DNA of 64,000 nt from contig SCSG01000032.1 of assembly GCA_004322135.1 (NCBI GenBank), positions 1 to 64,000 of the forward strand. The letters run 5' to 3'. This DNA is from Burkholderiaceae bacterium. Its GTDB lineage: Bacteria > Pseudomonadota > Gammaproteobacteria > Burkholderiales > Burkholderiaceae_B. The notes beneath the pieces were generated by a model, which had not been told where the DNA came from, did no database searches, and saw nothing but the letters and a program-made list of their open reading frames with translations. Positions 31,352 through 42,894 of this stretch are shown here, one piece after another. The stretch's first letter is position 1; every line of letters begins with the position of its first letter. Position numbers and translations under genes: made by a program.

Positions 31352-32851
31352 TTACAGTTTCGAGATGGCCGCATGTTGCAACAGGTTCTGCACAGACACG
31401 TGCATGACATCGGTAAATGGCTTGGGATGAATGCCCAGGTACAGGACCAGGACCGCCAGCACCGCCAGTATCAGGAATTCGCGCTTGCCCACATCGTGCA
31501 TGGCGCGCACCTTGTCGTTTGCAATGGCGCCGAACGTCACACGTTTGTACATCCACAATGAATAAGCAGCGCCCCAGATCAATGCCGTCGCCGTCAGCAG
31601 ACCGATCCAGAAGTTATGCTGAACCGCACCCATGATGACGGTGAACTCGCCCACAAACCCGCTGGTACCCGGCAGGCCACAATTGGCCATCGAAAACAAC
31701 AGGAAGTACGTGGCGAAGCGTGGCATCACGTTGATGACACCACCGTATGCGTCTATGCGGCGCGTATGCAGTCTGTCGTACAGCACCCCTATGCAGAAGA
31801 ACATGGCGCCCGACACGAAACCGTGCGAGATCATCTGCACCAACGCGCCTTCCAGGCCCGCCGTGTTGAACAGAAAAAAGCCCAGCGTGACGAAGCCCAT
31901 GTGCGCGACGGATGAATAGGCAACAACCTTTTTCATATCGTCCTGGACAATGGCAACCAGACCAATGTAAATGATGGCAATCAGTGAAAGCGCAATCATC
32001 ATGCCCGACAGGCTGTGCGATGCATCCGGGGCAATAGGCAGCGAAAAGCGCAGAAAGGCGTAGGCTCCGAGCTTGAGCATGATGGCAGCCAGAATAATCG
32101 AACCGCCCGTCGGCGCCTCGACGTGGGCATCGGGCAACCACGTGTGCACTGGCCACATCGGCACCTTTACGGCAAAGGCCGCAAGCAATGCAAAGAACAC
32201 AAAAAGCTGCGGCGTATAGCCCAACTTGAGCTGCTGCCACGTCATGATGTCGAACGAGTCGCCCGACGCATGCCACAAATAGATAAACGCGATAAGGGTC
32301 AACAACGATCCGGCCAGCGTGAACAGAAAAAACTTGACCGCCGCGTGCACCCGGTTCGGACCGCCCCACGCGCCGATGATGATGTACATCGGGATCAGCG
32401 TGGCCTCGAAAAACACGTAGAACAGCATGCCGTCCAGCGCCACGAACACGCCCACCATCAGGCCCGACAAAATAAGGAACGAAGCCATGTACTGAGCCAC
32501 GTGCTTGGTGATGACCTCCCAGCCCGCCAGCACCACAATGACGGTAAAGAAGGCAGTCAGCAGCACGAACCACAACGAAATGCCATCGACACCCAGATGG
32601 TAGTTCATGGAAATGGTCTTGATCCACGGCACGTTCTCGACAAATTGCATGTCGGCCGTGTCGTACCGGAAATTCGTGTACAGCGGAACGGTGACCAGCA
32701 GGCCAAGCACCGAGCCGACCAGGGCCACCCAGCGCGTGCGATTGGGGCTGCCTTCGCGCCCGACGGCCAAGACGATAAGTCCTGCCAGAATGGGAACGAA
32801 AATGGAAAGAGTCAGCCAGGGAAAGGTAAAAGACGCCATATCGCTAGTCAT
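31352..32851 (-). CDS. nuoM: NADH-quinone oxidoreductase subunit M
   Basis: This is a 499-residue antiporter-like proton-pumping subunit of complex I. Motifs include FFEATLIPMYIIIGAWGG with the conserved Glu, and AVKVPMWPVHTWLPDAHVEAP with the conserved Lys. The start ATG overlaps the nuoL stop (ATGA), which supports 32851 over a second ATG 12 bases later. Confidence 0.96.
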   Translation of the reverse strand: MTSDMASFTFPWLTLSIFVPILAGLIVLAVGREGSPNRTRWVALVGSVLGLLVTVPLYTNFRYDTADMQFVENVPWIKTISMNYHLGVDGISLWFVLLTAFFTVIVVLAGWEVITKHVAQYMASFLILSGLMVGVFVALDGMLFYVFFEATLIPMYIIIGAWGGPNRVHAAVKFFLFTLAGSLLTLIAFIYLWHASGDSFDIMTWQQLKLGYTPQLFVFFALLAAFAVKVPMWPVHTWLPDAHVEAPTGGSIILAAIMLKLGAYAFLRFSLPIAPDASHSLSGMMIALSLIAIIYIGLVAIVQDDMKKVVAYSSVAHMGFVTLGFFLFNTAGLEGALVQMISHGFVSGAMFFCIGVLYDRLHTRRIDAYGGVINVMPRFATYFLLFSMANCGLPGTSGFVGEFTVIMGAVQHNFWIGLLTATALIWGAAYSLWMYKRVTFGAIANDKVRAMHDVGKREFLILAVLAVLVLYLGIHPKPFTDVMHVSVQNLLQHAAISKL

Positions 32852-34851
32852 CAGTAAACCGTCAGAACAAAAAAGGTTAGAAACGTCATGATGCCAAGAA
32901 TCATTGCGAAGGCGTAATGATAAATGTAGCCAGACTGCAGGTAACGGCCCACTATTGAAAACCAGTTCACGACACGCGCGCTACCGGCCACCACGAAGCC
33001 ATCAATGACACCGCGATCCCCGCCCTGCCACAAGCCGCGGCCGATGGCGCGTGCGCCACGCGCCAGCACCTCTTCGTTGAACCAATCGGCGTAGTACTTG
33101 TTTTCAAGAATGATGTAGAGCCAATTGAATTTGCGTTTCACGGCCTCAGGGAAGCGCGGATTGATGAGATACCCGTACCACGAGATCAGGAACCCCGCCA
33201 GAAGCAGCCAGAACGCTGGCGCCGTAAAGCCGCTCAAGCCAAATTCAACCCAGCCATGCCAGTGCTCGGCAATCTCGGCCATGGCCGGATGCACCGGCAA
33301 TACAACGATGGAGTTCGTGAAGAAGTTGTCGAACAACAACGGGTCAATGAACAGACCCCCCGCAACTACAGATAGAATCGCAAGCAATATCATCGGAACC
33401 GTAACCACCCACGGCGTCTCGTGCGGCTTGCCGTGGTGCTCTGCGTGTCCAGGCTCATCGCCATGGTGGGCAGCGGCCTTGCTGAACCGCTCTTCGCCGT
33501 GGAACACCAGGAAATACAGACGGAACGAATACAACGACGTGACAAACACGCCAAACAGTGTGGCATAGTAGGCAAAGCCCGCGCCCCAGACATTCGCGGC
33601 GCCAGCCGCTTCAATAATGTGCTCTTTTGAGTAGAACCCCGAGAAGAACGGCGTCCCCACCAGGGCCAGCGTACCGGCCAGAAACGTGATCCAGGTAATG
33701 GGCATGTACTTGCGCAGGCCGCCCATATTGCGGATGTCCTGATCATGATGCATGGCCATGATGACCGAACCGGCCCCCAGGAAGAGCAGTGCCTTGAAGA
33801 ACGCGTGGGTCGTAAGATGGAAGATGGCCACCGAATAGGCCGAAGCGCCCAGCGCCACGGTCATGTACCCAAGCTGCGACAGCGTGGAATACGCCACCAC
33901 TCGCTTGATGTCGTTCTGGACGATGCCAAGTATGCCCATGAACAGCGCACCGATGGCGCCGATGATCATGACAAACGACAACGCCGACGACGACAACTCG
34001 AACACTGGCGAAAAGCGTGCCACCATGAAAATGCCTGCGGTGACCATGGTTGCAGCGTGAATCAGGGCAGAGATAGGGGTTGGGCCTTCCATGGAATCGG
34101 GCAGCCAGGTGTGCAAGGGCACCTGTGCCGATTTACCCATGGCGCCCACAAACAGCGAAATGCAGGCCACAGTGACCATTTTCCAGTCCGTGCCCGGAAA
34201 GCCGATTCCCGCAAGCTTTTCGGTCTGGTGAAAAATCTCGCCGTAGTGCATGGTGCCCGTGTAGGCGAACAACAGGCCTATGCCCAGAATGAACCCGAAA
34301 TCACCGACACGGTTGACCATGAAGGCCTTCAGATTCGCAAAAATGGCGGTCGGACGCTCATACCAGAAGCCGATCAGCAGATAAGAGACCAGCCCCACCG
34401 CCTCCCAGCCGAAGAACAACTGCAGCATGTTGTTCGACATGACCAGCATCAGCATGGAAAATGTGAACAACGAAATATATGAGAAGAATCGCTGGTAGCC
34501 CGGGTCGTCGGCCATATAGCCTATGGTGTAAATATGCACCATGAGCGATACAAACGAGACCACCACGATCATCAGCGCCGTCAACGGATCGATCAGGAAG
34601 CCGATCTCAAGCTTGACCGCACCGATAAAGTCCCATGCATAAATCGTGCCATCAAACGTGTGGCCACCCAGCACCTGAAGCAACACGATGACCGAGCAGA
34701 CAAATGAAATGAATACGCCCAGGATGGCAATGGAGTGCGCAGCGCGGCGCCCTATCCAACTTCCCAGGAAGCCTGTTCCGAAAAACCCGACCACCAGGGC
34801 ACCAACCAGCGGCGCCAGTGCGATAACGAGATAAAGACTGGTTGAACTCAT
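32851..34851 (-). CDS. nuoL: NADH-quinone oxidoreductase subunit L
   Basis: This 666-residue subunit is the largest antiporter-like part of the complex I membrane arm. It has FFGWEAVGLVSYLLIGFWYERPTA and GKSAQVPLHTWLPDSMEGPTP motifs. The C-terminal lateral helix and final membrane anchor region are present, so it is full length. A His-rich loop (HHGDEPGHAEHHGKPHE) near residue 460 is unusual in composition. Confidence 0.96.
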   Translation of the reverse strand: MSSTSLYLVIALAPLVGALVVGFFGTGFLGSWIGRRAAHSIAILGVFISFVCSVIVLLQVLGGHTFDGTIYAWDFIGAVKLEIGFLIDPLTALMIVVVSFVSLMVHIYTIGYMADDPGYQRFFSYISLFTFSMLMLVMSNNMLQLFFGWEAVGLVSYLLIGFWYERPTAIFANLKAFMVNRVGDFGFILGIGLLFAYTGTMHYGEIFHQTEKLAGIGFPGTDWKMVTVACISLFVGAMGKSAQVPLHTWLPDSMEGPTPISALIHAATMVTAGIFMVARFSPVFELSSSALSFVMIIGAIGALFMGILGIVQNDIKRVVAYSTLSQLGYMTVALGASAYSVAIFHLTTHAFFKALLFLGAGSVIMAMHHDQDIRNMGGLRKYMPITWITFLAGTLALVGTPFFSGFYSKEHIIEAAGAANVWGAGFAYYATLFGVFVTSLYSFRLYFLVFHGEERFSKAAAHHGDEPGHAEHHGKPHETPWVVTVPMILLAILSVVAGGLFIDPLLFDNFFTNSIVVLPVHPAMAEIAEHWHGWVEFGLSGFTAPAFWLLLAGFLISWYGYLINPRFPEAVKRKFNWLYIILENKYYADWFNEEVLARGARAIGRGLWQGGDRGVIDGFVVAGSARVVNWFSIVGRYLQSGYIYHYAFAMILGIMTFLTFFVLTVY

Positions 34852-34867
34852 AGTTTCGGTAACCCCT

Positions 34868-35179
34868 TCAGCCTTTAAGGCGGTCTAGCTCTTCGACATT
34901 GATCGTGCTCAGGTTCCGGAACAACAGCACCAGAATCGCCAGGCCGATGGCAGCCTCGGCGGCCGCGACAGTCAGGATGAAAAAGACAAACACCTGGCCG
35001 GCAGCATCGCCGGACCATGTGGAAAACGCCACGAAGTTGAAGTCCGCGGCAAGCAGGAACAGCTCGATGGACATCAACAGGATAAGAAGATTGCGACGAT
35101 TCAGGAAGAACCCGAACACGCCTATGGCAAACAGGATGGCGCCGAGCACCAGATAGTGCGCCAGTGTGATGGTCATCAT
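34868..35179 (-). CDS. nuoK: NADH-quinone oxidoreductase subunit K
   Basis: This 103-residue subunit has three helices and conserved membrane Glu residues ([20 protein letters not shown] and [12 protein letters not shown]). The start region is ATGATGA, overlapping the nuoJ stop. The first ATG at 35179 has GGGGGA about 6 bases upstream. Confidence 0.96.
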   Translation of the reverse strand: MMTITLAHYLVLGAILFAIGVFGFFLNRRNLLILLMSIELFLLAADFNFVAFSTWSGDAAGQVFVFFILTVAAAEAAIGLAILVLLFRNLSTINVEELDRLKG

Positions 35180-35805
35180 TTTTGTTCCCCCGGTGCGACG
35201 GGCTCGGCCCGTTCTTCAGTTTGGGACGGGATACTTACCAGGCGCAGACGATCCTTGGCGCGCACGCGAACCTGAGCGGCGGGATTGTTGTACTTGGCGT
35301 CGTGGCGGCGCCGATGTGTCAGCGCAATCGCCGCCACCATCCCCACCAGCAAAATAACTGCGCCTACTTCCACCGCAAACACAAAATCGGTGTACATGAG
35401 CGTGCCCAGTGCCCGCGTATTGTCATAATCGGCCGCAACCGGAGCCTGGGCGCCAGCACCAGACCACAGCTTGGCAATGACGAACGCCATTTCCAGGACC
35501 ATGATCAGGCCAATACCCAACCCTAGCGGCAGGTAGATCTTGAGCCCCTTGCGCAGCGACTCCATGCGCATATCGAGCATCATGACCACAAACAAAAAAA
35601 GCACCATGACCGCGCCTACATACACCAGCACCAGCACAAGGCCAAGGAATTCGGCCCCGGCAAGCACCCAGAGCATGGAGGCCGTAAAGAACGTCAAAAT
35701 CAGATGCAGGACGCCGGTCACCGGATTCGGCGCCGAAATGACGCGGAACGCCGCCACGATCATCACGATGGACAATAAGTAGAACAGAACAGCGGAAAAT
35801 GTCAT
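35176..35805 (-). CDS. nuoJ: NADH-quinone oxidoreductase subunit J
   Basis: This membrane subunit has five predicted helices ([20 protein letters not shown] at the start, then [14 protein letters not shown] and the pi-helix-containing third helix). I start at the ATG at 35805 (209 residues), which gives the family N-terminus and a 14-base gap after nuoI; an ATG at 35823 would add six atypical residues. The hydrophilic C-terminal tail (~165-209) is longer than in E. coli. Confidence 0.95.
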   Translation of the reverse strand: MTFSAVLFYLLSIVMIVAAFRVISAPNPVTGVLHLILTFFTASMLWVLAGAEFLGLVLVLVYVGAVMVLFLFVVMMLDMRMESLRKGLKIYLPLGLGIGLIMVLEMAFVIAKLWSGAGAQAPVAADYDNTRALGTLMYTDFVFAVEVGAVILLVGMVAAIALTHRRRHDAKYNNPAAQVRVRAKDRLRLVSIPSQTEERAEPVAPGEQK

Positions 35806-35819
35806 GTCAGGCCCGGGAA

Positions 35820-36308
35820 TCAACGATACGGCGCATCTTCGGCGCGACGACGCGCAATTTCTGGCTCGTATTTGTCACCGATGGCCAGGAGCATGTCTTT
35901 GGTGTAGTAAAGATCACCGCGCTTTTCACCGTGATATTCATGAATGTGTGTTTCAACAATAGAGTCAACCGGACAGCTTTCCTCACAGAAGCCGCAGAAA
36001 ATACACTTGGCCAGATCAATGTCGTAACGCGTCGTGCGGCGGGAACCATCTTCGCGCTCTTCAGACTCGATAGTGATGGCCAACGCCGGACACACCGCCT
36101 CGCACAGCTTGCACGCAATGCAGCGTTCCTCGCCGTTGGGGTAGCGGCGCAGCGCGTGCAGCCCGCGAAAACGCGGTGAGGCTGGTGTCTTTTCATTCGG
36201 ATAGCGCAAGGTAATCTTGCGTTTGAAAAAATACTTGCCCGTCAGGCGCAAGCCCTTGATCATTTCAGACAGCATCAGGCTGCCGAGAAAATCCTTGATT
36301 GCTTCCAT
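35820..36308 (-). CDS. nuoI: NADH-quinone oxidoreductase subunit I
   Basis: This 162-residue ferredoxin-like subunit carries clusters N6a and N6b. Two complete motifs are seen: [12 protein letters not shown] and [13 protein letters not shown] start at 36308 ([13 protein letters not shown]); the frame stays open upstream inside nuoH, but that part shows no family similarity. Confidence 0.96.
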   Translation of the reverse strand: MEAIKDFLGSLMLSEMIKGLRLTGKYFFKRKITLRYPNEKTPASPRFRGLHALRRYPNGEERCIACKLCEAVCPALAITIESEEREDGSRRTTRYDIDLAKCIFCGFCEESCPVDSIVETHIHEYHGEKRGDLYYTKDMLLAIGDKYEPEIARRRAEDAPYR

Positions 36309-36325
36309 ATCTAGCCCCTGTACAC

Positions 36326-37399
36326 CTAAGACCAAATGTTCCAGGGCGTGCGCATCCATATCGCCACGACCACCAGCCACACACCTGTGAAGGGAATGAA
36401 TACCTTCCAGCCCAGACGCATGATCTGGTCGTAGCGGTAGCGCGGGAATGTCGCCCGGGACCAAATGAACATAGAAACCACACAAAACGTTTTTATGCCC
36501 AGCCATAACCAGCCAGGCACCCACGTGAACGGTGCCACATCGATAATGGGCAGCCAACCGCCCAGGAACATGATGGCGGCCACCGAAGACAACAGAATCA
36601 TGTTGGCGTATTCACCCAGGAAGAACAGCGCGAAGGCTGTCCCCGAATACTCCACCATATGACCGGCAACAATCTCGGACTCGCCCTCGACCACGTCGAA
36701 AGGATGGCGGTTGGTTTCCGCCACGGACGACACCACATAAATGACAAACAGCGGCAGCAACGGCAACCAGTTCCACGACATGAAATTGATGCCGTGCGAG
36801 GCGAACCAGCCGCGGTCCTGCCCCAGCACGATCGCGTTCATGTTGAGCGAGCCCGACACGAGCAGCACTGTGATCATGACAAAACCGACGGCGAGCTCGT
36901 ACGACACCATTTGTGCGGCAGCGCGCATGGCACCCAGCAGCGCGTATTTCGAGTTCGACGCCCAGCCGGCAACAATAACACCATAGACGCCAAGTGAGGT
37001 AACCGCCATGACAAACAGCAGGCCAGCATTGATGTTGGACAAGACCAGCGACGGGCTGAACGGAATGACCGCCCAGGCTGCGAGTGAGGGCATGAGTGTC
37101 ACCACAGGCGCCAGAAAGAACAACACCCGATTGGATTTTGTGGGCGTGACGAGTTCCTTGCTCAGCAACTTGAACACATCGGCAAACGGCTGCAGGAGCC
37201 CCGCAAAGCCCACACGGTTCGGACCCAGCCGAACGTGCATGAAGCCGATCATCTTGCGTTCCCAGTACGTGAGATAGGCCACGCACAAGATAACCGGAAT
37301 CGCCACCACCAGAATCTTGATGACCGTCCAGACCACATACCAGGACGTCGTGCCTATCAGGCCAGCGCCATAGTTTTCCAGCGCAGTCAACCAATCCAT
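36326..37399 (-). CDS. nuoH: NADH-quinone oxidoreductase subunit H
   Basis: This 357-residue subunit forms the quinone chamber at the junction of the two arms. Family motifs are [41 protein letters not shown] with the acidic loop, and [13 protein letters not shown] near the C-terminus. It starts directly after the nuoG stop. Confidence 0.97.
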   Translation of the reverse strand: MDWLTALENYGAGLIGTTSWYVVWTVIKILVVAIPVILCVAYLTYWERKMIGFMHVRLGPNRVGFAGLLQPFADVFKLLSKELVTPTKSNRVLFFLAPVVTLMPSLAAWAVIPFSPSLVLSNINAGLLFVMAVTSLGVYGVIVAGWASNSKYALLGAMRAAAQMVSYELAVGFVMITVLLVSGSLNMNAIVLGQDRGWFASHGINFMSWNWLPLLPLFVIYVVSSVAETNRHPFDVVEGESEIVAGHMVEYSGTAFALFFLGEYANMILLSSVAAIMFLGGWLPIIDVAPFTWVPGWLWLGIKTFCVVSMFIWSRATFPRYRYDQIMRLGWKVFIPFTGVWLVVVAIWMRTPWNIWS

Positions 37400-39727
37400 T
37401 TAGACACCCTCCACGGAAAGCGGCCCAAAAGCGCTGCCCAAAGGCTCGGTCTCGGCAAATGCACAAGAAATGTGCACAGCACCCGGTGCCACGGTATCGT
37501 CCAGCACCGCTTCCAGCGCAATTTCGCCCTCTTGCGAACGGATGCGCAACATCCGTCCGGCCTCCAGTCCCAGACTGGTCAGCGTCGCAGCACACAGGCG
37601 CGCGAGCGGCGGCTGCGACGCGGCAGTTTGCTGCAGGGGTTCGGCACGGCGCACCATGGCATCGCTGCGATAAATGGGAACGTCGGCAAGACGCTCCAGC
37701 CCAGGCTGAACGCCAGCCAGGCCGATTGCGCCGTGAATCTCGTTGGACAGTTGTGGTTCGACCCCGCCCACCAGGACACTATCGCGAATGGACTCGGAGC
37801 TTTCGTCGTCAAATCCCGGCAAATCGAACAAATTGCCCATGACGCGCAGGACCTTCCAGGCCGGCCGCGTATCGACGAACGGTGCGGTGGAACCCTTGAA
37901 GCTCTGCGGGCGCCCCTCGGCATTGATGAATGTACCTGACGTTTCAGTGAACGGAGAAATCGGCAGCATGACGTGAGCCCAATCCTCGGCCGCCGAGCGA
38001 TAGGAAGTCAGCGCCACCGTGAACTCGGCGGACTTCAGTGCCCGCATGGCCTGCACGCCGTTATCGGCATCGAGCGCCGGTTCGGCATGCAACACAATAT
38101 ACGCCTTTAACCCAGCTGCCAGCATTTTGGACGCGCTGAGGCCATCACCCTCGGGCACAGCACCGGCTACGTAGCCGCCCACCGTGTTGCCGCCTGCAAC
38201 CAGAAAGCCCAACCGGGCGTTGGCAGCGCCTGCCAGCGCCTGCGCATTGGCGCAGATCAGCGAAGCCAGAGGCGAAGCCAGAGCCGCGTTGCCCAGCAAT
38301 ATGGCGGTCTTCTTGCCAGAAGCCAGGCTCGCGGCAATACGCAACGCCTGTTCCGAAGGAACGAGCCGGCCAAAGACATCTGGCACGGGCTGACCTGCGG
38401 CCTGGGCCAGTGCCACCAACACTTCGGCCAACGCATTGGGCCAAGCGCCAGGGGCGACGGTCAGGCGGGCATGCACCGGGAACAGCGGGTCTACGGCCGC
38501 ACCGTCAATAAAGGAAACCTGTGTGCCACGCTTTACGGACTGACGCAGACGCTGCGCAAACAACGGGTGGTCCTTGCGCAGAAATGAACCCACCACCAGC
38601 ACACGATCAAGCTCGCCCAGGTCGGTAATGGGCATGCCCAGCCAAGGCACGCCGCGAATCGCGCGATCAAGACCGTCATCGGTCTGGCGCAGGCGGAAGT
38701 CTACATTTTCGGAGCCCAGGCTGCGCGTCAGACGTGCCAGCAGCGCCAGCTCTTCCAGCGTGCCTTCCTGGCTGCCCAGCGCACCAATTTGCGCCGCGCC
38801 ATGTTGGTCGCGCACGCGGTTCAGCCCTTCGACAACGGCGTGCAGCGCATCGCTCCAGGACGCCTCGCGCCACTGCCCTTGCTCTCCACGAATCATGGGA
38901 TGCGCGAGACGGTCTTCTGTGTACAGGCCGGTATAGGCCCAACGGTCGCGATCGCTTATCCAGCACTCGTTGACGTCTTCGTTTTCAAAGGGCACGACAC
39001 GCATGACGCGTTCGTTCTTGACCTGAATGACAAGGTTCGAGCCTACGCTGTCGTGCGGGCTGACTGAACGGCGTCGCGCCAGTTCCCAGGTACGCGCCGT
39101 AAAACGGAACGGCTTGGACGTAAGCGCCCCAACGGGGCAAACGTCGATCATATTGCCCGAAAGTTCGGATTCGACCGCGCGCCCAACAAACGACGTGATT
39201 TCGGAAAACTCGCTGCGATTGACCATGCCCAGTTCCATGATCCCGCCCACTTCCTGTCCGAAGCGCACACAGCGCGTGCAGTGGATGCAACGCTGCATTT
39301 CTTCGGCGGAAATCAGCGGGCCCATTTCCTTGCGCACGACGACACGTTTCTCTTCCTTGTAGCGTGAAGCCGATGCACCATAACCAACCGCCAGATCCTG
39401 CAACTGGCACTCGCCGCCCTGATCGCACACCGGGCAATCCAGCGGGTGGTTGATCAGCAGGAATTCCATGACGCCTTTTTGCGCCGCCACCGCCTTGGCC
39501 GATGCCGTATGCACGATCATTCCGTTGGTGGCGGGCGTGGCGCAGGCCGGCAGGGTCTTGGAAACCTTTTCCACCTCGACCAGACACATGCGGCAATTGG
39601 CCGCAATGGAAAGCTTTTTGTGATAACAAAAGTGTGGCACGTACAGCCCGAGCTTGTGCGCGGCCTGCAGGACCATGCTGCCCTCGGGCACTTCAACCTT
39701 CTTACCGTCGATGGTGAGTTCAACCAT
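37400..39727 (-). CDS. nuoG: NADH-quinone oxidoreductase subunit G
   Basis: This 775-residue iron-sulfur subunit has a 2Fe-2S site (C34, C45, C48 and C62), a His/Cys cluster region (HPLDCPVCDQGGECQLQ), a second cluster group (CIHCTRC and IDVCPVGALTSKPF), and a long molybdopterin-oxidoreductase-like domain. I start at 39727 (MVELTIDGKKVEVPEG), which matches the family; an in-frame ATG 42 bases upstream gives an atypical extension. Confidence 0.95.
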   Translation of the reverse strand: MVELTIDGKKVEVPEGSMVLQAAHKLGLYVPHFCYHKKLSIAANCRMCLVEVEKVSKTLPACATPATNGMIVHTASAKAVAAQKGVMEFLLINHPLDCPVCDQGGECQLQDLAVGYGASASRYKEEKRVVVRKEMGPLISAEEMQRCIHCTRCVRFGQEVGGIMELGMVNRSEFSEITSFVGRAVESELSGNMIDVCPVGALTSKPFRFTARTWELARRRSVSPHDSVGSNLVIQVKNERVMRVVPFENEDVNECWISDRDRWAYTGLYTEDRLAHPMIRGEQGQWREASWSDALHAVVEGLNRVRDQHGAAQIGALGSQEGTLEELALLARLTRSLGSENVDFRLRQTDDGLDRAIRGVPWLGMPITDLGELDRVLVVGSFLRKDHPLFAQRLRQSVKRGTQVSFIDGAAVDPLFPVHARLTVAPGAWPNALAEVLVALAQAAGQPVPDVFGRLVPSEQALRIAASLASGKKTAILLGNAALASPLASLICANAQALAGAANARLGFLVAGGNTVGGYVAGAVPEGDGLSASKMLAAGLKAYIVLHAEPALDADNGVQAMRALKSAEFTVALTSYRSAAEDWAHVMLPISPFTETSGTFINAEGRPQSFKGSTAPFVDTRPAWKVLRVMGNLFDLPGFDDESSESIRDSVLVGGVEPQLSNEIHGAIGLAGVQPGLERLADVPIYRSDAMVRRAEPLQQTAASQPPLARLCAATLTSLGLEAGRMLRIRSQEGEIALEAVLDDTVAPGAVHISCAFAETEPLGSAFGPLSVEGV

Positions 39728-39741
39728 TGCTTGTCTCGAGC

Positions 39742-41109
39742 CTACAAATATTTGGGCACCACACAGCACTTGTGCTCAATGTGGTATGCGAACTCGTCGC
39801 GAAAATGTTTAACAAAGCTGCGAACAGGCATGGCAGCCGCATCGCCAAACGCACAAATAGTGCGCCCCATGATGTTGGAGGCCACGGAGTCAAGGACTTC
39901 CATGTCCTCGTCGCGGCCCTCGCCGTCTTCAACCCGGCGCGCCATGCGAAACAGCCAGCCCGTGCCTTCACGGCATGGTGTGCATTGCCCGCAGCTTTCG
40001 TCGAAGTAAAAGGAAGAAAGGCGCAACAGCGACTTGACCATGCAGCGCGTTTCGTCCATGACAATGATGGCCCCGGAACCCAGCATGGATCCCGCTTTCG
40101 CAATCGAGTCGTAATCCATATTCATGCCCATGGCGATGTCGGCGGGCAGCACTGGTGCGCTGGAACCCCCCGGAATCACTGCCTTGAGCTTGCGCCCGCC
40201 CCTGACTCCACCTGCCAGCTCCAGCATGGTTGCAAACGGCGTGCCCAACGGCACCTCATAATTGCCCGGAAGCTCGACGTCGCCCGAGATCGAAAAGAGC
40301 TTGGTCCCGCCATTGTTGGGCAGGCCGGTTTCAAGGAACTCCTTGGCACCATTACGGATGATCCACGGCACGGCCGCGAAGGTCTCGGTATTGTTGATGG
40401 TGGTGGGCTTGCCGTACAGGCCGAAACCCGCGGGGAACGGGGGCTTGAAACGCGGCAGGCCTTTTTTCCCTTCCAGCGACTCCAGCATGGCTGTTTCTTC
40501 GCCACAAATATAGGCGCCAAAACCATGAAACGCATGAAGCTGGAAATTGAAATCCGAACCCAGAATCTTGTCGCCCAGAAAGCCGGCGGCGCGGGCTTCT
40601 TCCAGGGCTTCTTCGAAACGCTCGTATATTTCGAAGATCTCGCCATGAATATAGTTGTAGCCAACGCTTACGCCCATGGCGTAGGCGCCAATGATGATGC
40701 CCTCGATAACAATATGCGGGTTAAAACGCAGAATGTCGCGGTCTTTGAATGTACCCGGCTCGCCTTCGTCGGAATTGCACACCAGGTACTTCTGGCCGGG
40801 CAGGCCACGCGGCATGAAGCTCCATTTGAGTCCGGTGGGAAAGCCAGCGCCTCCGCGCCCGCGCAGGCCCGAAGCCTTGACCTCGGCGATGACATCTTCG
40901 GGCTTCATCCCCGTGGTAAGCACCTTGCGCAAGGCCTCGTAGCCGCCACGCTTGACGTAATCGTCCAGACGCCAGTTGGTGCCGTCCAGACCCGCCACGA
41001 TCTGCGGCTCGATGTGGCGCCCATGAAAGATCATGCTGCGCGAAGGGTCGTCTTTGGGGGCAATGACCAGGCCGTGGGAAAACTGCTGCAGTATGCCCGG
41101 AACACTCAT
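39742..41109 (-). CDS. nuoF: NADH-quinone oxidoreductase subunit F
   Basis: This 455-residue flavoprotein subunit binds NADH and FMN ([16 protein letters not shown]) and holds 4Fe-4S cluster N3 ([10 protein letters not shown]...C). It receives electrons from NADH and passes them to NuoE and NuoG. The start overlaps the nuoE stop by 4 bases. Confidence 0.97.
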   Translation of the reverse strand: MSVPGILQQFSHGLVIAPKDDPSRSMIFHGRHIEPQIVAGLDGTNWRLDDYVKRGGYEALRKVLTTGMKPEDVIAEVKASGLRGRGGAGFPTGLKWSFMPRGLPGQKYLVCNSDEGEPGTFKDRDILRFNPHIVIEGIIIGAYAMGVSVGYNYIHGEIFEIYERFEEALEEARAAGFLGDKILGSDFNFQLHAFHGFGAYICGEETAMLESLEGKKGLPRFKPPFPAGFGLYGKPTTINNTETFAAVPWIIRNGAKEFLETGLPNNGGTKLFSISGDVELPGNYEVPLGTPFATMLELAGGVRGGRKLKAVIPGGSSAPVLPADIAMGMNMDYDSIAKAGSMLGSGAIIVMDETRCMVKSLLRLSSFYFDESCGQCTPCREGTGWLFRMARRVEDGEGRDEDMEVLDSVASNIMGRTICAFGDAAAMPVRSFVKHFRDEFAYHIEHKCCVVPKYL

Positions 41110-41600
41110 AGCGCGCCCCCGTCTTTCTTGAGTGCGTCGAGCAGTACGTCAGCCTCTTCCGGAACCATGCGCACGCACATGTGCTTGTCGTTGACAAGCA
41201 TCACCGGAGCGTCGCCACAGGCGCCCATGCATTCGCCTTCCTGCAGCGTAAACATGCCGTCTTCGGTGGTTTCAGACAAATCAACACCAAGCTTTCGTTT
41301 GAGATGGTCAATGGTTACGACGCTGCCCTGCAGCGCACACGGCAAATTGGAGCACACCGTGATCTTGTACCGGCCCACAGGCTTGGTGTTGAGCATGTTG
41401 TAGAACGAGGCGACTTCCTGCACCGCAATAGGCGCCAGACGCAGGTAGTTGGCCACTTCTTCAATAACTTCGGTCGACACCCAACCCTTTTCGTCCTGGG
41501 CAATGGTCAACGCCGCCAGCGTGGCCGAACGCCTTCTATTGGCGGGAAACTTGGTCAGTTCCTTGTCGATCTTTCGGTAAGCTTGTTCAGAAAGCAGCAT
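41106..41600 (-). CDS. nuoE: NADH-quinone oxidoreductase subunit E
   Basis: This 164-residue thioredoxin-fold subunit has a 2Fe-2S cluster (CSNLPC and [11 protein letters not shown]). I start at 41600 ([15 protein letters not shown]), which matches the family. A farther in-frame ATG at 41654 would overlap nuoD. Confidence 0.95.
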   Translation of the reverse strand: MLLSEQAYRKIDKELTKFPANRRRSATLAALTIAQDEKGWVSTEVIEEVANYLRLAPIAVQEVASFYNMLNTKPVGRYKITVCSNLPCALQGSVVTIDHLKRKLGVDLSETTEDGMFTLQEGECMGACGDAPVMLVNDKHMCVRMVPEEADVLLDALKKDGGAL

Positions 41601-41634
41601 AGTTTGTACCTGGTATTTACCTTGGCGAGTGGAA

Positions 41635-42891
41635 TCAGCGGTCGATCTCGCCAAACACGATATCTAAAGTCCCGATAATAGTGACAACGTCGGAAATCAT
41701 GTGGCCACGCGACATTTCATCGAGGGCCTCCAGATGCACGAAGCCCGGAGCGCGGATTTTCAGACGGTAAGGCTTGTTGGCCCCATCGGAAATAATGTAG
41801 GTGCCGAACTCGCCCTTGGGGTGTTCGACGGCGGCATAGGCTTCACCCCTGGGCACGTGCATGCCTTCGCTAAAAAGCTTGAAGTGATGGATAAGGTCTT
41901 CCATGCCGGTTTTCATGCGTTCGCGCGGAGGCGGCGCCACCTTGTAATTGTCGATGATGACCGGGCCCGGGTTATTGCGCAGCCACTCGACACATTGGCG
42001 AACGATGCGATTGCTTTCGCGCATTTCGGCAATGCGCACCAGATAGCGGTCATAGCAGTCGCCGTTGGTGCCTACAGGTATATCGAAATCCAGGCGGTCA
42101 TAGACTTCGTAAGGCTGCATCCGGCGCAGATCCCACTCAATGCCCGAGCCACGCAGCATGGGGCCGGTAAAGCCCAGCGCCTTGGCGCGATCAGGATCCA
42201 CTACGCCTATGCCTACAAGGCGCTGCTTCCAGATACGATTGTCGGTAAGCAGGACTTCATATTCGTCCACACAAGTGGGGAAGCGATTGGTGAAGTCTTC
42301 GATGAAATCCAGCAAAGACCCGGAGCGCGCCTCGTTCATGGCCTTGAGCTCTTTGGCGCCACGGTATTTGCTGGATTCGCCATACTGCGGCATGGCGTCG
42401 GGCAAGTCACGATACACACCGCCCGGACGATAATACGCGGCGTGCATGCGCGCGCCCGAAGCGGCTTCGTAGCAGTCCATCAGGTCTTCACGCTCGCGGA
42501 AGGCATACAGGAAAACTGCCATGGCGCCCACGTCAAGCGCGTGCGAGCCAATGGACATGAGATGATTGAGAATACGCGTGATCTCGTCGAACATGACGCG
42601 GATATATTGTGCGCGCAGCGGCACCTGAATGCCCAGCAGCCTCTCGATGGTCATGACGTAAGCGTGCTCGTTGCACATCATGGACACATAATCAAGCCTG
42701 TCCATGTAGGGCAAGGCCTGCAGGAAGGTACGGTTCTCGGCCAGCTTTTCAGTGGCACGGTGCAATAGCCCGATGTGCGGGTCTGCACGCTGGACCACCT
42801 CGCCGTCAAGCTCCAGGACCAAACGCAAGACGCCATGCGCGGCTGGGTGCTGGGGGCCAAAGTTCAGGGTGTAGTTCTTTATCTCAGCCAT
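41635..42891 (-). CDS. nuoD: NADH-quinone oxidoreductase subunit D
   Basis: This 418-residue, 49-kDa-type subunit lines the quinone-binding site. Conserved pieces are [27 protein letters not shown] and [16 protein letters not shown], and it ends DIVFGEIDR. It is separate from NuoC, unlike the E. coli NuoCD fusion. Confidence 0.97.
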   Translation of the reverse strand: MAEIKNYTLNFGPQHPAAHGVLRLVLELDGEVVQRADPHIGLLHRATEKLAENRTFLQALPYMDRLDYVSMMCNEHAYVMTIERLLGIQVPLRAQYIRVMFDEITRILNHLMSIGSHALDVGAMAVFLYAFREREDLMDCYEAASGARMHAAYYRPGGVYRDLPDAMPQYGESSKYRGAKELKAMNEARSGSLLDFIEDFTNRFPTCVDEYEVLLTDNRIWKQRLVGIGVVDPDRAKALGFTGPMLRGSGIEWDLRRMQPYEVYDRLDFDIPVGTNGDCYDRYLVRIAEMRESNRIVRQCVEWLRNNPGPVIIDNYKVAPPPRERMKTGMEDLIHHFKLFSEGMHVPRGEAYAAVEHPKGEFGTYIISDGANKPYRLKIRAPGFVHLEALDEMSRGHMISDVVTIIGTLDIVFGEIDR

Positions 42892-42894
42892 GTC